A stretch of 63,857 nucleotides of DNA from Phaeodactylibacter sp. (GTDB lineage: Bacteria > Bacteroidota > Bacteroidia > Chitinophagales > Saprospiraceae): positions 1 through 63,857 of the forward strand of contig JAGFJD010000078.1 in assembly GCA_024102975.1 (NCBI GenBank), written 5' to 3'. Both the position numbers and the translations under genes were made by a program. Below the pieces are notes generated by a model that saw only the letters and a list, made by a program, of their open reading frames with translations, did no database searches and had not been told where the DNA came from. Numbering within the stretch: the stretch's first letter is position 1; the number at the start of each line of letters is the position of its first letter. Shown in pieces: positions 51,512 to 62,400 of the stretch.

Positions 51512-53014
51512 ATGAAAATTAGAGTACGTCTGCTGTCACTCAGCGCAATAGCACTAACCGGCCTGCTGGCCTTTTCCTCCTGCGGAAATAAGGACGACGA
51601 GCCTGCTCCGAACTTTGCCGCGCCCGTCCTGACCGTTGCCGGAGATGCTTCGGCAACCCTGAAACCAGGCGCCACGGTGGAAGTCAACCTGAACATCAAC
51701 GCCGAGGGCGGCCTGCGCTCCATCATCGTCAACCGGAATGGGGGCTTCCTGGAAGAAATAGACCTGGCGGACCCAATGGCCACAACCTATCAGTACACCG
51801 GAGACGCCGTCCCGGACAGTGCCATTGAAGGAGAAGAGATCACGTATGAATTCATCGGAGTGAACACCCGGAATACACAGTCGGCGCCGGCCGGCTTTAT
51901 GGTGAGCGTCGCCGTTTACGACCTCGTCAACTTCAACTCCGTGGTCGGCGATGTCTATGAGGTGGCCATACCCACCGATGGCAATGTCGCACAGGGCTCC
52001 GCCGTCACTTTTTCCTCGGGAAGGAGCTACTACGTTTCCAGCTCTCTCAATTTTGAGGACGGTTCCAGCCTCACCATTGAAGAAGGAGTAACGCTTTACC
52101 TCAACGCTGATGCCGACGCCCCCGTTTTCGTGGAAATCCAGCCGGCGGCCAGCCTGTCCATTCAGGGCACTGCCGCCGCGCCGGTCGTGATGACCTCCTC
52201 CCGCCTCATCACCGGCGATACGCCCGAACCCGGCGACTGGGAAACCTTCGAGCTGGAAGGGACTGCCGGCAGCAGCATCAGCTATCTGCGGATCGAATAC
52301 GCCAACGAAGGTTTCCGGGTAGATGATTGCGACGACTCCAACAAGATCGAATACGTCTCCGTTTTCCGGACCGCCGGAGAGGGCATGTACATCACGGGCG
52401 GAAACGTGGGCGCCAAGTATCTGGCCTCCATAGAAACGGGAGATTCCAACTTCCGCCTGGGCGACGACTATACCGGCAACCTGCAGTTCCTGATCGCCTA
52501 TAATGCAGGCGGAGGAGGCGAAGCATTCTATCTGCGGGAGAACTCCAACGTGACGATTGCGAACGTGACGGTTGTCGGTCCCGGCGCCACCACCAACATG
52601 CCGCCCGACGAGTTTGAAAACGCCGGCATCCGCTTCCGGTCCACCACCGGTGGAAAGGTGTACAATGCAGTGGTCACCGGTATGCCCGACTGGGGTGTGC
52701 GGGCGCAGGAAGCCGTGCCCACCGATATCAACGGCCCGGTGGTGCTGGCCTACAGCCACGTTTACGACAATGCATCGAGAGATGACGACGACGCTGTCAT
52801 CTTCTTCACCGAAGCGAGCTTTATGAATTCCGAAGAACCAATAGAAGGTATCACGGTAGGGTCTGTGGCGCCGAACGCAGTAGTGGCCAGTGAGTTCGAC
52901 CCCGCCAGCCTGGGCGGTTTCTATTCCCCGGCCGCCTTTAAAGGGGCGGTCCAGGACGCCGGCAACGACTGGACTGCCGGCTGGGTAAGAAACCCGGACG
53001 GCTCCATGCGGTAA
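51512..53014 (+). CDS. Surface lipoprotein with beta-helix, paralogue of the preceding gene
   Basis: A 500-residue lipoprotein with lipobox Cys24 (AFSSC) followed by GNKDDE, again a surface-export type signal. The architecture is as in the preceding gene: an Ig-like front (about 35-130), a beta-helix (about 145-460: YYVSSSLNFEDGSSLTIEEG; ISYLRIEYANEGFRVDDC), and the same closing tail, GAVQDAGNDWTAGWVRNPDG. The two proteins are clear but distant paralogues, so they may bind two parts of one ligand or form a heterodimer on the receptor. It follows 36 bp after the first lipoprotein gene. Confidence 0.82.
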   Translation: MKIRVRLLSLSAIALTGLLAFSSCGNKDDEPAPNFAAPVLTVAGDASATLKPGATVEVNLNINAEGGLRSIIVNRNGGFLEEIDLADPMATTYQYTGDAVPDSAIEGEEITYEFIGVNTRNTQSAPAGFMVSVAVYDLVNFNSVVGDVYEVAIPTDGNVAQGSAVTFSSGRSYYVSSSLNFEDGSSLTIEEGVTLYLNADADAPVFVEIQPAASLSIQGTAAAPVVMTSSRLITGDTPEPGDWETFELEGTAGSSISYLRIEYANEGFRVDDCDDSNKIEYVSVFRTAGEGMYITGGNVGAKYLASIETGDSNFRLGDDYTGNLQFLIAYNAGGGGEAFYLRENSNVTIANVTVVGPGATTNMPPDEFENAGIRFRSTTGGKVYNAVVTGMPDWGVRAQEAVPTDINGPVVLAYSHVYDNASRDDDDAVIFFTEASFMNSEEPIEGITVGSVAPNAVVASEFDPASLGGFYSPAAFKGAVQDAGNDWTAGWVRNPDGSMR

Positions 53015-53104
53015 ACCACAAAAGCACTGCAGCCCGGGGGTTGTGTCCGTGGCCGGATGCCGGCGCAGAACGCAGCCCCCAATTTTTTTAACCGCAACCT
53101 TGCT

Positions 53105-54436
53105 ATGAAAAAGACATTCGCCCTATCCCTTTTCATTTTCGCCATGGGCCTGCTTGCGGCCCAGCCTGCGGAGAAAAACCTGCCGCCGGACTTTCCACAG
53201 TTTGATTTCCGGCCTTCGGCCCGGCCCGATCGCATCCTGCTGGCCTGTGCGGAAGATCCGGCAACCGCCCAAACCGTGATCTGGCGCACGGACACTTCCA
53301 TCCGGGAAGCTTACGCCGAAATTGCCCGGGCGGACCCTTCTCCCGAATTTGACGAATACGAGCGGAAGTTCAGGGCCGAAACGAAGGTGCTGCTCAACGA
53401 TTTTGCGGTGGCGGCTTACCATCAGGCTACGTTTACCGGCCTGCAGCCGGGCGCCCTCTACGCCTACCGGGTGGGGAGCGGCCCTTACTGGAGCGAATGG
53501 ATACAGTTCAGGACGGCCGAAGCGGCCTTTCAGCCGTTCTCCTTCATCTATATGGGAGATGCACAGAACGATCTTTACTCTCACTGGGCGCGGGCCATCC
53601 GGGCGGCCTACTGCCGGGCGCCCGGCGCCGGGTTCATCCTGCACGCCGGCGACCTGATCAACCACAGCCAGAATGACTATGAATGGGGCGAATGGTTTGA
53701 GGCCGGCAGCTTTATCCACCGCAGCATTCCTTCAATAGCCACCCCCGGCAACCACGAATACATCAAGGATACGCTCGGCAATAAGATCGGCCTGAGCCCC
53801 TTCTGGAACGCCCAGTTCCAGTTCCCGGACAACGGCCCGCCAGGGTTGGAGGGCCAGTGTTATTATATCGATTACCAGGGCGCCCGCATCATATCCCTCA
53901 ATTCCAACCAGGATTATGAGGTACAGGCCGAATGGCTGGAAAAAGTGCTGGCCGGCAACCCCAACCGGTGGGCTTTCGTCACCTTTCACCATCCGGTGAG
54001 GTCCACTTCGAAGGACAGGCAACACCAAACGGTATTGTCGCTTTGGAAACCCATACTGGACAAGCACCGGGTGGACCTCGTCCTGCAGGGCCATGACCAC
54101 GCCTACGGCCGCGGCCAGAACCTGGAAACAAGCCCCGACAGCAGTGATGCTTCCTCCGGTACCGTCTACGTGGTTTCCGTCAGCGGCGCCAAAATGTACC
54201 CCCTGGCCGAACAGCCCTGGATGAGCCGGGCAGCGGAAAACACGCAGCTCTATCAGGTGGTGGAAGTCTTTATGGACCACCTGATCTACCGTTCCTATAC
54301 TACGGGAGGAGAGGTGTATGATGCCTTCATCCTGCTCAAGAGGCCCGGCAGGCCGAATGAGATCCTGCCGCTCCCCACCGATATTCAGGAAGAGCGCCGG
54401 TTCATCAATACACTGGTTGGCCCGGATGAGCGGTGA
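53105..54436 (+). CDS. Secreted purple-acid-phosphatase-like metallophosphoesterase
   Basis: A 443-residue exported enzyme (signal peptide about 1-19, ...GLLAAQ) with an N-terminal purple-acid-phosphatase fibronectin-like domain (about 35-140: DRILLACAEDPATAQTVIWR, LQPGALYAYRVG) and a calcineurin-like phosphoesterase domain. Metal ligands seen: Asp152 (YMGDAQ), Asp183 (HAGDLI), Asn216 and His217 in GNHE, a His in TFHHPV, and His330 and His332 in GHDHAYGR. It hydrolyses phosphomonoesters or diesters outside the cytoplasm. No T9SS tail is visible. The start is MKKTFALSLF; 16 in-frame codons before it lack a signal peptide. Fourth gene of the receptor operon. Confidence 0.9.
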   Translation: MKKTFALSLFIFAMGLLAAQPAEKNLPPDFPQFDFRPSARPDRILLACAEDPATAQTVIWRTDTSIREAYAEIARADPSPEFDEYERKFRAETKVLLNDFAVAAYHQATFTGLQPGALYAYRVGSGPYWSEWIQFRTAEAAFQPFSFIYMGDAQNDLYSHWARAIRAAYCRAPGAGFILHAGDLINHSQNDYEWGEWFEAGSFIHRSIPSIATPGNHEYIKDTLGNKIGLSPFWNAQFQFPDNGPPGLEGQCYYIDYQGARIISLNSNQDYEVQAEWLEKVLAGNPNRWAFVTFHHPVRSTSKDRQHQTVLSLWKPILDKHRVDLVLQGHDHAYGRGQNLETSPDSSDASSGTVYVVSVSGAKMYPLAEQPWMSRAAENTQLYQVVEVFMDHLIYRSYTTGGEVYDAFILLKRPGRPNEILPLPTDIQEERRFINTLVGPDER

Positions 54437-54497
54437 GAGAGATATGTCGAATGGGGGCCTCTGGCAATTGTTGGATCGTTGACAAAAGCAACCCTGA

Positions 54498-56570
54498 ATG
54501 AAGCTTTCCCCTTTTCTCGTTTTTTTTCTGTTCCTGACGCTCTTTTCCGGCGGCCTGGCCGCTCAGGGAACGGAGCAGTGCCGGGCGTATCTGCGCGGCG
54601 ACACCCTCGTCCTGTCGAATGCCGTTACCACTCATTACTATCAGTGGAACGGAGGCAACATCGCCCCCCTGCGGTTCGAAATCCGGGATGGGGCGGCGCT
54701 ATCGTTTCCGGAGCAGCCTCTCCCGGCTTTCGCCTTATCGGAGGAGATGCCCGCTCCTCGTGAAGGGAAGCTGTCCACTTCCATCCGGCGATTATCTCCG
54801 CTGGACAGCCCCTACCTGGAGGTTCGGGTAGAGTTTCGCCTGGATTCCCTGCAGGCCAGGCGGATAGTAAAGATATTTCCGGGCACCGTCCTTTTCAGCC
54901 ATCATTTTTATCTGAAAGGTGCAACGAGCCTGCAGTGGGGGGCACCACCCGAAAAGGAAAGCCGGGAAATGATTGAACAGGCCGTCGGCGGCCGGGCCTT
55001 GCCGGCGGCGAGAATAGCTGCCTTCCCGTTGCGCAGCCCCCACTGGCGGGCAACGATTGTTTCCTTCCGGGAAGCCACCGACCACCACAATACGCTGCTG
55101 CAGGAGCAGGAATACCTGGCGTACAACAAGCCTGCCCGCCTGGCCGGAAACATGCTTCTGATGGCCAATCCCACGGAACAGGCCTCCCTGCTGATCATCA
55201 AGGAAGCTCCATTGGGGGAGAGCCAGCATGGTTATCCGGGCACCGATTTCGTACTGCGGCAGGAAGCGCTGGAGGCCGTCGGCCCGGGCGTATTGCCTGC
55301 CGACATCCGCCGCGACAGCTGGGTGCGGGGCTATGGATATGCCGTTGGGATAAGCGACAATACAGAACGGAGCCAGTTGATGGCCATCCGGGCATACCAG
55401 AAGGCGGAGCGCGGGCTCATCCGAAGCCGCGACGAGATGATCCTGACCAACACCTGGGGCGACCGCAGCCGCGACAGCCGGATGAACGAAGCCTTCATCC
55501 TGGAAGAAATCGCCGCCGCCGCCCGGCTGGGTGCCACCCACCTGCAACTGGACGACGGCTGGCAGCAAGGCCTTTCCAAAAACTCCGCCTCCCGGGCCGG
55601 GCGCCGGTGGGACGACTGGAGCAGGGAAGACTGGCTGCCGCACCGGGAGCGGTTCCCCAATGGCCTCAGGCCTGTCGTAGAGGAAGCCCGCCGGCAAGAG
55701 GTGGAGATTTGCCTCTGGTTCAACCCCAGCAAAACCAACGGGTACGAACAGTGGGAGCGCGACGCCGACATCCTCATCGGCTACTACCGGGAATGGGGAA
55801 TACGCGTTTTCAAGATCGATGGCATCGGCCTCAGGAGTAAAAAAGCGGAGCTCAACCTGCGCCGGTTTTTCGACAAAGTGCTGCTGGCCACCGGCGGGCA
55901 GGTAGTGTTCAACATGGACGTCACCGCCGGCCGCCGCATGGGCTACCACTACTGTACCGAATACGGCAACATTTTTCTGGAAAACCGCTATACAGACTGG
56001 GCCAACTACTACCCTCACCGTACCTTGCGCAACCTGTGGATGCTTTCGAAATACGTCCCCCCCGAAAAGCTGCAGATAGAATTCCTGAACCCCTGGAGGA
56101 ATGCCGTCCGTTATCCGGCGGACGACCCCCTGGCGCCCGCCAATATCCCTTTCGGCTACCAGGTAGCCGCTACCTTCATGGGCCAGCCTCTGGCCTGGAT
56201 GGAGCTGAGCGGGCTGCCCGCAGAGGCTGCGCCGGCGTCGGATCTCCTGCACCGGTATAAAGCCCTGCAACACGACATCCACCGGGGCGCTATCCTTCCC
56301 ATCGGCCAGGAGCCCGACGGGTTTGGCTGGACGGGGTTCCAGTCCATCATCAATGACAAAGAAGGCTTTTTCCTCATTTTCCGGGAAAACCACCCGGAAA
56401 AGGCCCGGCGCCTGCCCACCTGGCTGGACAGTGGCAGAAGGGTGAACTTCATCCCCCTGCTGGGCGCAGGCGAGCCTTTTGAGGCGGTTACCGGCGAAGG
56501 CGGTGGGGCCGTTTTCCAATTGCCCGCGCCTTTTTCCTTCGCCCTTTACGCCTATGAAGTAGCGGATTAG
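54498..56570 (+). CDS. GH36-like (clan D) glycoside hydrolase
   Basis: A 690-residue secreted enzyme (signal peptide to about 25, ...SGGLAAQG). An N-terminal beta-sandwich of roughly 280 residues precedes a TIM barrel with alpha-galactosidase-type motifs: ILTNTWGDRSRD, LQLDDGWQQG (Asp352, Asp353), ICLWFNPSKTNGYEQW, the likely nucleophile Asp441 in FKIDGIGLRSK, and FNMDVTAGRRMGYH (Asp474). It is expected to release alpha-linked galactose or a related sugar. The sequence is distant from classical melibiases, so specificity may differ. Last of the plus-strand receptor cluster; its stop directly abuts that of the convergent GH2 gene. Confidence 0.82.
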   Translation: MKLSPFLVFFLFLTLFSGGLAAQGTEQCRAYLRGDTLVLSNAVTTHYYQWNGGNIAPLRFEIRDGAALSFPEQPLPAFALSEEMPAPREGKLSTSIRRLSPLDSPYLEVRVEFRLDSLQARRIVKIFPGTVLFSHHFYLKGATSLQWGAPPEKESREMIEQAVGGRALPAARIAAFPLRSPHWRATIVSFREATDHHNTLLQEQEYLAYNKPARLAGNMLLMANPTEQASLLIIKEAPLGESQHGYPGTDFVLRQEALEAVGPGVLPADIRRDSWVRGYGYAVGISDNTERSQLMAIRAYQKAERGLIRSRDEMILTNTWGDRSRDSRMNEAFILEEIAAAARLGATHLQLDDGWQQGLSKNSASRAGRRWDDWSREDWLPHRERFPNGLRPVVEEARRQEVEICLWFNPSKTNGYEQWERDADILIGYYREWGIRVFKIDGIGLRSKKAELNLRRFFDKVLLATGGQVVFNMDVTAGRRMGYHYCTEYGNIFLENRYTDWANYYPHRTLRNLWMLSKYVPPEKLQIEFLNPWRNAVRYPADDPLAPANIPFGYQVAATFMGQPLAWMELSGLPAEAAPASDLLHRYKALQHDIHRGAILPIGQEPDGFGWTGFQSIINDKEGFFLIFRENHPEKARRLPTWLDSGRRVNFIPLLGAGEPFEAVTGEGGGAVFQLPAPFSFALYAYEVAD

Positions 56571-59210
56571 TCAGAGCCCCCGTACCCGTATGGCGCTGAT
56601 CAGCGTTTTGCCCTTTTGGGCTTTCAGCGCCACCTGAATGCCATGCCCGCCTGCCGCCTGTGCCTCCACCCGGAACCGCAGGGGGTAATTGTACCCGTAT
56701 GTTTTCAGCAGGTCGAGAGCGGAGTAGACTGTTTTGCCGTTGATCAAGATGTCGAATATCCGTTCCCCTCCCGGGTGGTAAGGCGATTCGATTCCTTCCA
56801 CGAACCGGCGGGAAGCCGGAAAATTTTCCACGAGGAGCAGTTCCACCTCGTACCAGCCGTCGGGCACGTCGAAGCGGTAGCCCTCGCCGCCCACCCGCAT
56901 GGTTTGGTAAAGAGGCACGAACTCATCAACCGTCAGGATGTCTTCTTTGGTGCCGACCTTCTTGCTCACGTAGAGCGGTTCGCCCCCGATGTGGCCCCAG
57001 CTTCCCGGCTCGTAGGGCTTGTCGGGCAGCCAGGTGGTTTTTCCTTTCTCATCAAAGAAAGAATAATTGCACCCGGCGTTGACGGGCAGGTCGATCGGGC
57101 CGGAATAGCCGGCCAGCTCGGTGGGGGCCCAGACAAAGTCGATGGCGAGTTCGTCCCGGATGCGTTCTCCATTATGCATGCCTTCGGCCATAAAAACATG
57201 CCGGCCCGATACGAAGGGCGCCTGCCAGGTTGCGCTGTAGTTGGCCGTTTTTTTCCTGCCCAGCGGTTTGCCGTTAAGGGACAGTTCCACTTCGGGCAGG
57301 TTGGCGTACACCTGTACCGGCTGAAACACGGCGTTTTCTCCCTCTTTCGGGTAGCCGCTCCGTTGTGTCCAGTTGGTTTCCGCGATCTTCACTACCGGCT
57401 GTTCCGACAGGGCGGCCTGAAACAGGAAGTAGGGGTCTTTGGGCATTCTGTCGGCAGTGGCCAGGCCTTTGTTATTGAGGTGGGGGTTGGAGTCGATCCG
57501 GCGTTCGGAGCTGAAGTCGATCAGGTTCCAGACGGCCGCGCCGGCGATGTAGGGGCGTTCCTGTATCTGCTCCAGGAAGCTTTCCAGGAAGCGCTTCTGC
57601 CCTTCGACGGTGAAATCGAAGCGCTCGGGCGCGGCGCTGTGCAGGCGGGGGTCGCTGCCGGCGCCGTATTCGCTGATGATGTGAATTCGGCCCGGGTGCT
57701 TGGCATGCTGCTCATCCATGAAGCGGCCGAAGTCGCTGTGGGTGTCGTAGTACCAGCCGTGGTAGAGGTTCCAGCCCACCACCATGGGAATGTCTCCCAG
57801 CCCCGTTTCCTCGTACAGGGGATAGTTGTGCAGGGCCATGGCGGTGTAGCGGGAGGGGTCTTCCTCTCGGGCAACGGTTTCCAGGCGGCGGGCCAGGGCA
57901 ACGGTGGCCCGGGTGTGGCTGTCCACCACCTCTTCATTCAGGAAGCGGTGCGCCCAGTAGATCTCATTCATATACCCCCAGAGGATGACCGAGGGGTGGT
58001 TGTAATGCTGGCGGATCATTTCCCGGAGCATCAGTTCGGCGTTGGCGTCGTGTTCTTCGCTGAGGGTGACTTCGTTGACCAGGGGCGTTTCCTCCCACAC
58101 CAGCAGGCCCAGCCGGTCGGCGGCGTCCAGCACGGCGGGGTCCTGCGGGTAATGGGCCAGCCGGATGAAGTTGCCGCCCATCTCTTTGAGCAGCCGCAGG
58201 TCGCTGCGGTGCTGGTCGTCCGACAGGGCGTTGCCCATACCCCAGTAGTCCTGGTGGCGGTTGGCGCCCATCAGTTTCAACGGCGCGCCGTTCAGAAAGA
58301 ACCCCGCTTCCGGGTCGAAGCGGAACCAGCGGAACCCCAGCGGGCAGGCGACTTCATCTCTAACCGTTCCGTCTTCGATGATCTCTACAGCGACGGTATA
58401 GAGGCAGGGGTTGTCGGGCGACCACAGTTGGAAGCCGCTGAGGCCGTCCTGCAGCAGGGAGAACCGGCTTTTGCTGTTCGGTGCCGCCGCCAGTTCCTGC
58501 TCCTGTACCGCCACGGGGCGGTGCTCCTCATCGAAGATCGTGGCGCGCACCACCATCTCCCGGGCCTTATTGGCATCATTTACCACGGCGCCCTTCACCA
58601 GGACCGACGCCGAATCGGCGCTCACATGAGGCGTGGAGACAAATACCCCCTGGCTGCCGTGGTCCAGCATATCGAAGTGAAGGTCTTCGACAGTGACCAG
58701 AAAGGCGTCCCGGTAGATGCCGCCAAAGAAAGTGAAGTCGGCGGAAAGGGGCGGCAGGTTGGGGTCGGGCGTATTGTCCACCCGTACAGCAATAATGTTG
58801 CCCTGGACTTTCAGCAACTCAGTGATGTCGAAGGTGAAGGCGGAATACCCGCCGGCATGCGTACCCGCCGGTTGGCCGTTGACGTAGAGCGCGGCCTTCT
58901 GCCCGGCCCCTTCGAAATGGAGAAAATAACGCTTTCCGGGTTGCACATACACTTCGTCCAGCCGCTTTCGATACCAGCCAACGCCGCGATAGTACCCTCG
59001 TTCGCCGTCGGGCAGCACATCCTTGTCGTTCCAGGTGTGGGGCAGGTTTACTGTTTTCCAGCCGCTGTCGTCAAAGGCGGATGCTGAAGCCCCAGGGGCA
59101 TCCTCCCGCAGGAAGGACCAGTGCGCGTTGATGCTCTGTGTCAGGCGGGCCTGAGCACTTGCGAAAAAGACGAAAGATACCAAAAAGCAAAGGGTGAGGA
59201 AAGGTCTCAT
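56571..59210 (-). CDS. GH2 beta-galactosidase-like enzyme with malectin-like C-terminus
   Basis: An 879-residue secreted glycosidase (signal peptide about 1-20, ...FFASAQ). Order: sugar-binding jelly roll (about 25-185), Ig-like domain (about 190-300), TIM barrel (about 300-600) with the acid/base Glu416 in WGYMNEIYW and the nucleophile Glu514 in IISEYGAG, a DUF4982/Ig-like domain, and a C-terminal malectin-like domain (about 735-879: EGYRFDVPDGWYEVELLLVE ... GGERIFDILINGK). Candidate activities are beta-galactosidase or beta-glucuronidase; the motifs do not settle it. Divergent from the HTCS regulator across 209 bp, the typical place for a regulated PUL gene. An ATG three codons earlier (59219) is an alternative start. 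Confidence 0.92.
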   Translation of the reverse strand: MRPFLTLCFLVSFVFFASAQARLTQSINAHWSFLREDAPGASASAFDDSGWKTVNLPHTWNDKDVLPDGERGYYRGVGWYRKRLDEVYVQPGKRYFLHFEGAGQKAALYVNGQPAGTHAGGYSAFTFDITELLKVQGNIIAVRVDNTPDPNLPPLSADFTFFGGIYRDAFLVTVEDLHFDMLDHGSQGVFVSTPHVSADSASVLVKGAVVNDANKAREMVVRATIFDEEHRPVAVQEQELAAAPNSKSRFSLLQDGLSGFQLWSPDNPCLYTVAVEIIEDGTVRDEVACPLGFRWFRFDPEAGFFLNGAPLKLMGANRHQDYWGMGNALSDDQHRSDLRLLKEMGGNFIRLAHYPQDPAVLDAADRLGLLVWEETPLVNEVTLSEEHDANAELMLREMIRQHYNHPSVILWGYMNEIYWAHRFLNEEVVDSHTRATVALARRLETVAREEDPSRYTAMALHNYPLYEETGLGDIPMVVGWNLYHGWYYDTHSDFGRFMDEQHAKHPGRIHIISEYGAGSDPRLHSAAPERFDFTVEGQKRFLESFLEQIQERPYIAGAAVWNLIDFSSERRIDSNPHLNNKGLATADRMPKDPYFLFQAALSEQPVVKIAETNWTQRSGYPKEGENAVFQPVQVYANLPEVELSLNGKPLGRKKTANYSATWQAPFVSGRHVFMAEGMHNGERIRDELAIDFVWAPTELAGYSGPIDLPVNAGCNYSFFDEKGKTTWLPDKPYEPGSWGHIGGEPLYVSKKVGTKEDILTVDEFVPLYQTMRVGGEGYRFDVPDGWYEVELLLVENFPASRRFVEGIESPYHPGGERIFDILINGKTVYSALDLLKTYGYNYPLRFRVEAQAAGGHGIQVALKAQKGKTLISAIRVRGL

Positions 59211-59419
59211 CAATACCATGTTTAAAGTGTCATACAATGGATGGATGACCTCTTTTATGGCAGGATGAAGCCTGGCTTTGTTGTTTTTTTCATCAAGAAA
59301 AGCAAGGTAAATATAATGGTTTATCTGCAATTATTAAAGGGCGCTTTTGTCGTGGGGCGAATTGGCGTGAACCGCTATCTTTTGTAACTTGACGGAACAA
59401 ATGCTGAAACCTTCGAATC

Positions 59420-62400
59420 ATGCGGATAACGAGCCTGGTGGCGTTTTTCGTTTTCACGGTTTTGTCCTGGAGCTGCGCCCAGCCTTCTCTTCTCCATAAA
59501 AAACTGCACTTCAGCCATTTGTCGCTGAAAGACGGGCTTTCCCAGTCGACCGTCCTGTGCAGCTGGCAGGACCGGCACGGGTTTCTGTGGTTCGGCACGC
59601 GCGACGGCCTCAACCGCTACGATGGTTATTCCTTTGAAGTGTACCGCAACGAGATCGGCAACCCCCGTTCGCTGGGCAGCAACGTGATCAACGAAATCTC
59701 CGAAGATAAGAACGGCAACCTATGGATCGCCACCGACAAAGGGCTGAGCAAGTTTTCGCGTACGGCCTCCGCCTTTGAGAATTTCAGTTTGCCGCCCTCC
59801 TATTCCGGAGTGGGAGAATTCTACGCCTTACTGATTGACAGCCGGGACAATATATGGGTAGGCAATACGCATGGCCTTTTTCTGTTCGATGCCACGGAAG
59901 GTATATTCCGCGGCCTTCCGATCAAAACACAAGCCCACATAGAGCTAACGCAGCGGCCGGTATATGCCCTGCGGGAAGGGCCGGCCGGACGGCTCTGGGC
60001 GGGCACTTCCAAGAACGGAGTGTACAGTATAGACATCGGCAGCCGGCAGTTGAAGAACCACTACGCCTGGAAAGAAAACCGGCACGCCCGGGTGGAGGAT
60101 ATCGTAATAAGCGATGACGGCAGCATCTGGGCGGCCACCTATGGCGACGGCCTGTATCTACTGGACAGCCGGGGCGAGGTGAAGGAACACTACCACACCG
60201 GCCACCGGGAAGCGGGAAAGCGGCTGGCCAACAACAACATCCGGGCGCTGGAAATGGACGACGGGGGCAACCTGTGGATCGGCACTTTCGACGGGCTGGA
60301 CCTGCTGGCCGGGCCGGGCAGCCCCATCCGCCACGTCCGCTATGTGGAAGGCGACGCCACCGGCCTTTCCCACAGCTCCATCCGGTCAATCTCCAGGGAC
60401 AGCAAAGGAAGCCTGTGGATCGGCACGTATTTCGGCGGCGTCAACATTTTCGATTTCGACAACCAGCGCTTCAGCCACTTTCACCACATTCCCGGCGACC
60501 CCAACTCTCTGAGCTATAACGTCACGGGCGCCTTTTCCGAAACAGCATCCGGCAACCTGGCCATCGGAACGGAGCGGGGGGGGCTCAATATTTTCGATGA
60601 ACAACTGGGAACATACACCGTCTTTACCCACATTCCCGGCGCCCCTCATGCGCTGAGCGGCAATATCGTCAAAGCATTGTATACCGACGAAGCGGGAAGT
60701 ATCTGGATCGGTGTCTTCAAAGGCGGGTTGAACCGGTTGGACCCCCTTAGCGGGGAAGTACAGCGTTTCCCCGCTAAGGGCGATCAGGAAAACGCCGGCC
60801 TGCGAACGGCGGTCGTCAACACTATCGTTCCCGGCCCGGACGGAAAGTTATGGATCGCTACCGACGGCAGAGGCGGCCTGCACTGCTTCAGCCCTTCGCA
60901 GGGCCGGTTCATCCCGTATCCGGGGTCGGAGCAGGTGCAGCCCGGATTGGGGGCTATCTCCGTAAAAAGCATCCTCATTGCCCGGGATGGCCGGATATGG
61001 CTGGCCACCCGGGGCGCCGGCATTGCGCTCTTCGACCCACGGACAGGCAGCTTTCAGCAGATCCGCGAACTGGAAACGGACGACGGAAAGCAACCGGTGG
61101 AAGAAGCCAACCACATCTATGAAGACAAGGATGGCGCTCTCTGGATATCAACCCATGGCAGCGGCGTACTCCGGCTGGCTCCGGCCAGCATGAAGGCCCG
61201 GCACTACTACCGCCGCCACGGGCTGAGCAACGACATCGTCTTCGGGGCACTCGAAGATAATGCCGGTCAGCTGTGGTTCTTCACCCTCAACGGCCCATCG
61301 ATGTTCCACTCCGGCCAGGAAACCTTCAAGAGCTACCCTTACAACTCCGGCTTCCCGATCGAAGAGATCAACGAGGGCGCATTCTACAAAACCCGCTCCG
61401 GCGAATTTGTGGTGGGAGGCAACAACGGCTACGTCCGCTTCGGCCCCACTCAGCTTTCCGACAACACCTTCGTGCCGCCGGTGGTGTTTACCCACCTGAA
61501 GCTCTCGAACAAGGAAGTGCTGCCGGGCGACGAGCAGGGCCTGCTGTCGGCCCCCATTACCGAAACGGGGCACATCACCCTCACCTATTTCCAGTCGGTG
61601 GCCACTTTCGAGTTTGCGGCCCTGAGCTACCTGCAGCCGGAGAACAACCGGTACGCCTATCTGCTGGAAGGTTTCAGCGACGAATGGAGCCACATCGGCA
61701 ACAAACGCTCGGTCACTTTCACCAACCTGCCGGAAGGCGATTACACTTTAAAAGTAAAGGGGTCTAACAATGACGGAGTGTGGAACGAGGCGCCGGCCAC
61801 GCTGAAGATCACCGTACTGCCGCCGCCCTGGAAAACCTGGTGGGCCTTTGTGCTTTACGCCATCGCCATCTCGGGAGGGTTCCTGCTCATCCGTTACAAT
61901 GCCCTGAAAGGGGCACAGCTGAAGCACGACCTGCGGGTGGAACAGCTGGAAAAAGAAAAATGGAAGGAGGTACACCAACTGAAACTGCAATACTTCACCG
62001 ATGTTTCCCACGAATTCCGGACGCCTCTCACCCTGATCGCCAACCCCCTGGAAGAGATTCTGGAACGCAAAGAAGGCGGGAAGTGGCTGAAAAAGCGGAT
62101 CAGGATGATGTATTACAACACCCGGCGCCTGCTGCTTCTCATCGATCAAATCCTGGAAATACGGGAGTTGGAAACCGGCCACTCCCGCCTCCGCCCGGCC
62201 CCGGTGCGCATAGAAACGCTCATCGGAAACGTGGTGGATTCGTTCAAGGCTCTGGCCGACAAAAAAAACATCCGCCTGGTATATGCCCCTGCCCCTACCC
62301 GGTGCCCCTATCTGGCCGATACCGACAAGCTGGAGAAGATTTTCTTCAACCTGCTTTCCAACAGCTTCAAGTTCACCCCTTCCGGCGGCGAGGTCCGGGT

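Noticed and set aside
56616..59087. An 823-codon open frame opposite the GH2 gene
   Set aside because: Shadow frame; the minus strand carries both GH2 catalytic glutamates and all domains.
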